Origin: Anaerolineae bacterium
GTDB lineage: Bacteria > Chloroflexota > Anaerolineae > Aggregatilineales > Phototrophicaceae
Direction of reading: 5' to 3'
Length of the DNA: 8,496 nt
NCBI GenBank assembly: GCA_020848855.1
Contig: JADLHH010000302.1
Coordinates: 1-8,496 of the forward strand
Positions 6,303 through 8,496 of the stretch are shown in pieces; position 1 is the first letter of the stretch; the number at the start of each line of letters is the position of its first letter. The translations under genes and the position numbers were made by a program. Below the pieces are notes generated by a model. It did not search any database, had not been told where the DNA came from, and saw only the letters and a list, made by a program, of their open reading frames with translations.

Positions 6303-7094
6303 TCAGGCTGTAATGAGCTGATACATACATTGCTGTGGGATGTGGAATACCGGGATTTCCGAAAACGTTCGCTTGAGATGATTGGCGAGCGAAATAATCC
6401 CGACTTCCTCGCTTACATGATGGTGGACAACGATAAGCGGAATACCCATGTCGATGGCAAACCCGCCATCCCGCCAATTAGCGATACCGTCATCGGTACA
6501 AATGGCACAGTCGACATTGAATTTCTCGACACAGGTCAGAAATGGGGTGATCGCACCCGTTCCGATGCTGACACGCTTTACCGAGGCGTCAGGTGACCCG
6601 ATCAAGTGAACGCCAGGCTGCCCGAATGGCGCCGTGCGCTGCGCAACGTGCCGGGCAAGTGCGGCGGCGTTGGCGGTTTCAATTTCGTATACACGCAGAT
6701 GCCTGGTGGAGTCGACCGGGTATTCGAAGCCCAGCAACTGCCCCCATGAGTCGGGAATCCCAATGCCGAGGATCTGATCCCACAAATCATGGCAGCGGAC
6801 GATGATTAGCCCGTTGGCTTCGATGAACGCGCGCTTTTCCCGCGCCCCCTCGAACCGAAATATCGTTTCGTCGTTATCTCGGTGATTGTAGTAGGTCGGC
6901 TCGTGTGTGATGAACATGTTGCAGCCGAACCGGAGCGCTTCGCGAAGCGCCCAGGTATAGCTCATCCAGCCGACAGCGATGCCGCGTACCTCATCGTCAG
7001 GATTGCCAGCCTTGAAGGTATCCACGGTATCGGCGGGATAAGACCAGTCGCCGCGAAGCGATTGCAGATACGCCTGTACCTCACTAGCTTTCAT
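6303..7094 (-). CDS. Nif3-like (DUF34) dinuclear metal-centre family protein
   Basis: A 263-residue protein of the family that includes E. coli YbgI and yeast NIF3. Some databases label it GTP cyclohydrolase 1 type 2, but the physiological role of the family is not settled. The fold binds two metal ions. Visible: ITHEPTYYNHRD (residues 62-73), replacing the ITHHP-type metal motif, so the second His is Glu65; VRCHDLWD (99-106), matching the H...D ligand motif (H102, D106); GTGA (178-181); and VVHHHVSEEVG (222-232), matching the C-terminal H...E ligands. Length fits the family (YbgI is 247). ATG 7094 is preceded on the minus strand only by a weak GGG. The gene lies downstream of a predicted promoter and structured leader. 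Codon use and G+C (about 48% in two sampled 60-base blocks) differ from the sugar operon. Confidence 0.8.
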   Translation of the reverse strand: MKASEVQAYLQSLRGDWSYPADTVDTFKAGNPDDEVRGIAVGWMSYTWALREALRFGCNMFITHEPTYYNHRDNDETIFRFEGAREKRAFIEANGLIIVRCHDLWDQILGIGIPDSWGQLLGFEYPVDSTRHLRVYEIETANAAALARHVAQRTAPFGQPGVHLIGSPDASVKRVSIGTGAITPFLTCVEKFNVDCAICTDDGIANWRDGGFAIDMGIPLIVVHHHVSEEVGIISLANHLKRTFSEIPVFHIPQQCMYQLITA

Positions 7095-7214
7095 CGTTGT
7101 ACCCTATCGTGGGATGCCCCTGTTTCATATTCGCCAGTGCGAACGCAGGCAGCTTGGAGATCACCGCTGTGCTATCTCCGCCAGCGCATAACTGGCGATT
7201 CCGCCAGATCGATT
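7095..7214 (-). promoter_or_regulatory. Predicted structured 5' leader of the Nif3-like gene
   Basis: If the promoter at 7221-7249 is used, transcription on the minus strand starts near 7214 and leaves a leader of about 120 bases. It contains a hairpin of GGAGAT plus CAC (7156-7164) against GTG (7169-7171) plus ATCTCC (7174-7179), with a CGCT loop and two-base bulge. It also has two mutually exclusive hairpins sharing CTGGCG 7192-7197, which pairs with CGCCAG 7179-7184 or with CGCCAG 7202-7207. A further CGCCAG is at 7132-7137. No known riboswitch class is recognised. Confidence 0.4.
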
Positions 7215-7220
7215 CTTGGG

Positions 7221-7249
7221 ATAATAGCAACTACAGCGGTCAACACCAA
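7221..7249 (-). promoter_or_regulatory. Candidate sigma70-type promoter for the Nif3-like gene
   Basis: On the minus strand, TATTAT (7226-7221; 5/6 of TATAAT) is preceded by TGC, forming an extended -10. A TTGGTG (7249-7244; matches TTG of TTGACA) sits 17 bases upstream. It points at the Nif3-like gene from within the gap between the two minus-strand genes. Confidence 0.4.
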
Positions 7250-7261
7250 TATCCACACCCA

Positions 7262-7286
7262 CTGTTCATGAAAGGGCGATGAACAG
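7262..7286. promoter_or_regulatory. 25-bp dyad (8-bp arms), candidate operator or terminator
   Basis: CTGTTCAT (7262-7269) and ATGAACAG (7279-7286) are a perfect inverted repeat with a nine-base centre. It lies 12 bases upstream of the candidate -35 of the Nif3-like gene, where an activator would bind. As RNA it would also be a hairpin about 200 bases after the metallo-hydrolase stop, without a T-run. Confidence 0.4.
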
Positions 7287-7486
7287 AGCGGCTTCGCATC
7301 ACCGATACGACTTTGAATCTGACCAAAACGGCTTGGTTCAACTCGTGTGGGAGCGAACAGCGCGCGGCTAAATGTCACCGAACTCAGGCACGTCGAAGGC
7401 TCGTTCATGCTGGTTCGAATCCTGTGTGGCAGCCGAAAACCGCAGCCCGTATGTTCGTGACAAAAATGCCGCTACAATGACTACTC
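7287..7486. other. 200 bases with no supportable gene; isolated tRNA T-arm-like motif
   Basis: This is the rest of the gap between the two minus-strand genes. Short open frames here have no protein-like signature. The one striking string is GGTTCGAATCC at 7412-7422, a canonical tRNA T-arm/T-loop sequence. The bases around it give only a flawed T stem, and no matching 5' acceptor arm, D arm or anticodon arm was found, so no tRNA gene is called. Confidence 0.4.
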
Positions 7487-8290
7487 TCACCTCCCAGAGC
7501 CAATCAGCGTGTCAAACTGTATCCGCGAAAAACGTTTCGAGAGATCACCCGCATAGTCAACTAGGTTGATGTAAGGCAGCCCAAAGAGTTCGCGCCAGGG
7601 GCGATGCGCCTCATACAGGTAAACTCTGGACGGTCGCAGGATTTCCACCCAGCGAGGAATGGCTTCGGCATCTTCCGGCTCGACGGCGAACAGAAGCACA
7701 TCTGCGGGCAGTTCACGCGCAATGGTTTCGACTTCATGGGCATCGGTTAAGCGATGCAGCCCTTCTGCATAGTTCAACACCGTCGTGCCATCCGAAAATG
7801 CGAGATGAAAGCCAAGCTTAGGCGCATTCATCGGCAGACTTAAGCCCATCAAGCCGATGCGCACGAAATCGACAGGATGGCTCATCAGGCTCACCGCATA
7901 TTCAATCTTGGGACTCATACCCGGCGGCAGCAGCGGCAGGTGTTTCCAGAAGAACGAGGTAATTCTGACATCATTGATGCGAACCTGCTCCATGTGATTT
8001 ACCGCGTGTGCGTTCGCGTAAGGAAGCAAGCCGCCCCGGTTGATATAGTGGATGACCTGGGGGGATGAGATGAGATGGATGTTACCTGCCCGCGAAGCGG
8101 CGGCGGGACTGCGCAGCAAGGATCGGAGCGAGCCGCAGTGTTCGGGGTGTCCGTGTGTCGCACACAGGACGATGGCTGAGGCATCGTCCAGCACATCCGG
8201 CGAAACCGCATCGCCGAAAAGATCAAACCCGACACGGGGATTATCGTAGTCGATGGTTATCCCTGACCAGCCAAAGTAGCGAATTTGCAT
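7487..8290 (-). CDS. Metallo-beta-lactamase-fold protein, UlaG-like, variant metal motif
   Basis: A 267-residue protein. It starts MQIRYFGWSG followed by a short strand and FDLFG, matching the opening of UlaG-like metal-dependent hydrolases (typically xIxYLGHSG, then a strand ending DP). The loop after the next strand is ATHGHPEHCG (residues 44-53), the position of the HxHxDH metal signature, but with Glu50 for Asp. Later parts correspond by eye to the fold: FHLAFSDGTTVLNYAEG (161-177) where the metal-bridging Asp is expected in a GD-like motif (here A-E), and YLYEAHRP (224-231), possibly holding the last His ligand (H229). The lack of the Asp in two places suggests altered metal binding or a weakly active or non-hydrolytic role. 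ATG 8290 has AAGGAAG seven bases upstream. No substrate can be proposed. Confidence 0.7.
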   Translation of the reverse strand: MQIRYFGWSGITIDYDNPRVGFDLFGDAVSPDVLDDASAIVLCATHGHPEHCGSLRSLLRSPAAASRAGNIHLISSPQVIHYINRGGLLPYANAHAVNHMEQVRINDVRITSFFWKHLPLLPPGMSPKIEYAVSLMSHPVDFVRIGLMGLSLPMNAPKLGFHLAFSDGTTVLNYAEGLHRLTDAHEVETIARELPADVLLFAVEPEDAEAIPRWVEILRPSRVYLYEAHRPWRELFGLPYINLVDYAGDLSKRFSRIQFDTLIGSGR

Positions 8291-8293
8291 GAT

Positions 8294-8406
8294 TTATCTT
8301 CCTTTCGTCTCGGCAAGTGCTGCGCCGGGCACATTCACGACAAACTCCCGAAAGGATGCCAACTGCGCTTGTCGGGGTCAAAATTCGTCTTTTCTTGCTC
8401 CAGCAT
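8294..8406 (-). pseudogene. Small frameshifted reading frame immediately upstream of the metallo-hydrolase
   Basis: On the minus strand, ATG 8406-8404 has an excellent AGGAGGG (8421-8415) eight bases upstream. It reads MLEQEKTNFDPDKRSWHPF, then four more residues to TGA at 8337-8335. One base-shift at a TTT run switches into a frame reading REFVVNVPGAALAETKGR and ending TAA at 8296-8294, three bases before the next ATG. Joined, this is a 37-residue peptide, and the span of 113 bases is one short of 38 codons, as expected after a single-base loss. Both halves look protein-like and the spacing to the next gene is operonic. I do not recognise a family. It could be a sequencing error, a true frameshift, or chance. 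Confidence 0.35.
8298..8304 (-). promoter_or_regulatory. Ribosome binding site of the metallo-hydrolase
   Basis: AAGGAAG on the minus strand, seven bases before ATG 8290. It confirms that start. Confidence 0.6.
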
Positions 8407-8496
8407 CGAATTCACCCTCCTCTCGCTCTGGGATCGGAGCATGGATACTGTCCTGGGCACGCCGCATCATGACAGCTACCCTCAGTGTGCCGAGGA

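Noticed and set aside
7172..7408. 78-residue minus-strand frame in the gap between the two minus-strand genes
   Set aside because: It covers the promoter, dyad and hairpins, has no clear ribosome-binding site, and its one hydrophobic stretch is not backed by any recognised family.
7450..7478. TACAAT at 7473-7478 as a plus-strand promoter
   Set aside because: There is no acceptable -35 at 16-18 bases, and a transcript from here would run antisense into the metallo-hydrolase gene.
1..8496. CRISPR array, insertion sequence or rRNA
   Set aside because: No regularly spaced direct repeats, transposase frames with terminal repeats, or rRNA-like stretches were seen on either strand.

Overview
The window comes from a GC-rich bacterium (about 67-70% G+C in hand-counted samples of the left part). 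Its main content is a plus-strand sugar-uptake and carbohydrate-metabolism operon. The operon style, the Tat-exported solute-binding protein and the split transketolase suggest an environmental, possibly Chloroflexota-like, organism. That taxonomic guess is an inference; no marker gene in the window settles it.

Bases 1-5871 hold a tightly packed plus-strand operon. It runs: the C-terminal part of a Gfo/Idh/MocA oxidoreductase, the two halves of a split transketolase (N-terminal and C-terminal subunits), two CUT1-type ABC sugar permeases overlapping by an ATGA, and a Tat-signal-bearing sugar-binding protein. No ABC ATPase is in the window, so it must be upstream or shared from elsewhere. The likely logic is import of a sugar or sugar derivative, oxidation or reduction by the Gfo/Idh/MocA enzyme, and two-carbon transfer by the transketolase. 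The transketolase C-terminal subunit has unusual residues at three positions that normally contact phosphorylated sugar substrates.

Bases 5872-6302 are a junction. Three consecutive hairpins (5887-6016) follow the binding-protein gene. After them comes a 48-codon stub that reads like the extreme N-terminus of a D-2-hydroxyacid dehydrogenase and then stops, probably a truncated remnant. Immediately past it, sampled G+C falls from about 70% to about 48% and gene orientation flips, which looks like a rearrangement boundary.

Bases 6303-8496 carry minus-strand genes: a Nif3/DUF34-family protein with a variant His-Glu in place of the usual His-His, and a UlaG-like metallo-beta-lactamase-fold protein with HxHxEH instead of HxHxDH. 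A short frameshifted reading frame lies just upstream of the latter. The 392-base gap between the two genes (7095-7486) holds a plausible minus-strand promoter, a 25-bp dyad next to it, a hairpin-rich leader with four CGCCAG copies, and an isolated tRNA T-arm-like sequence without a cloverleaf.
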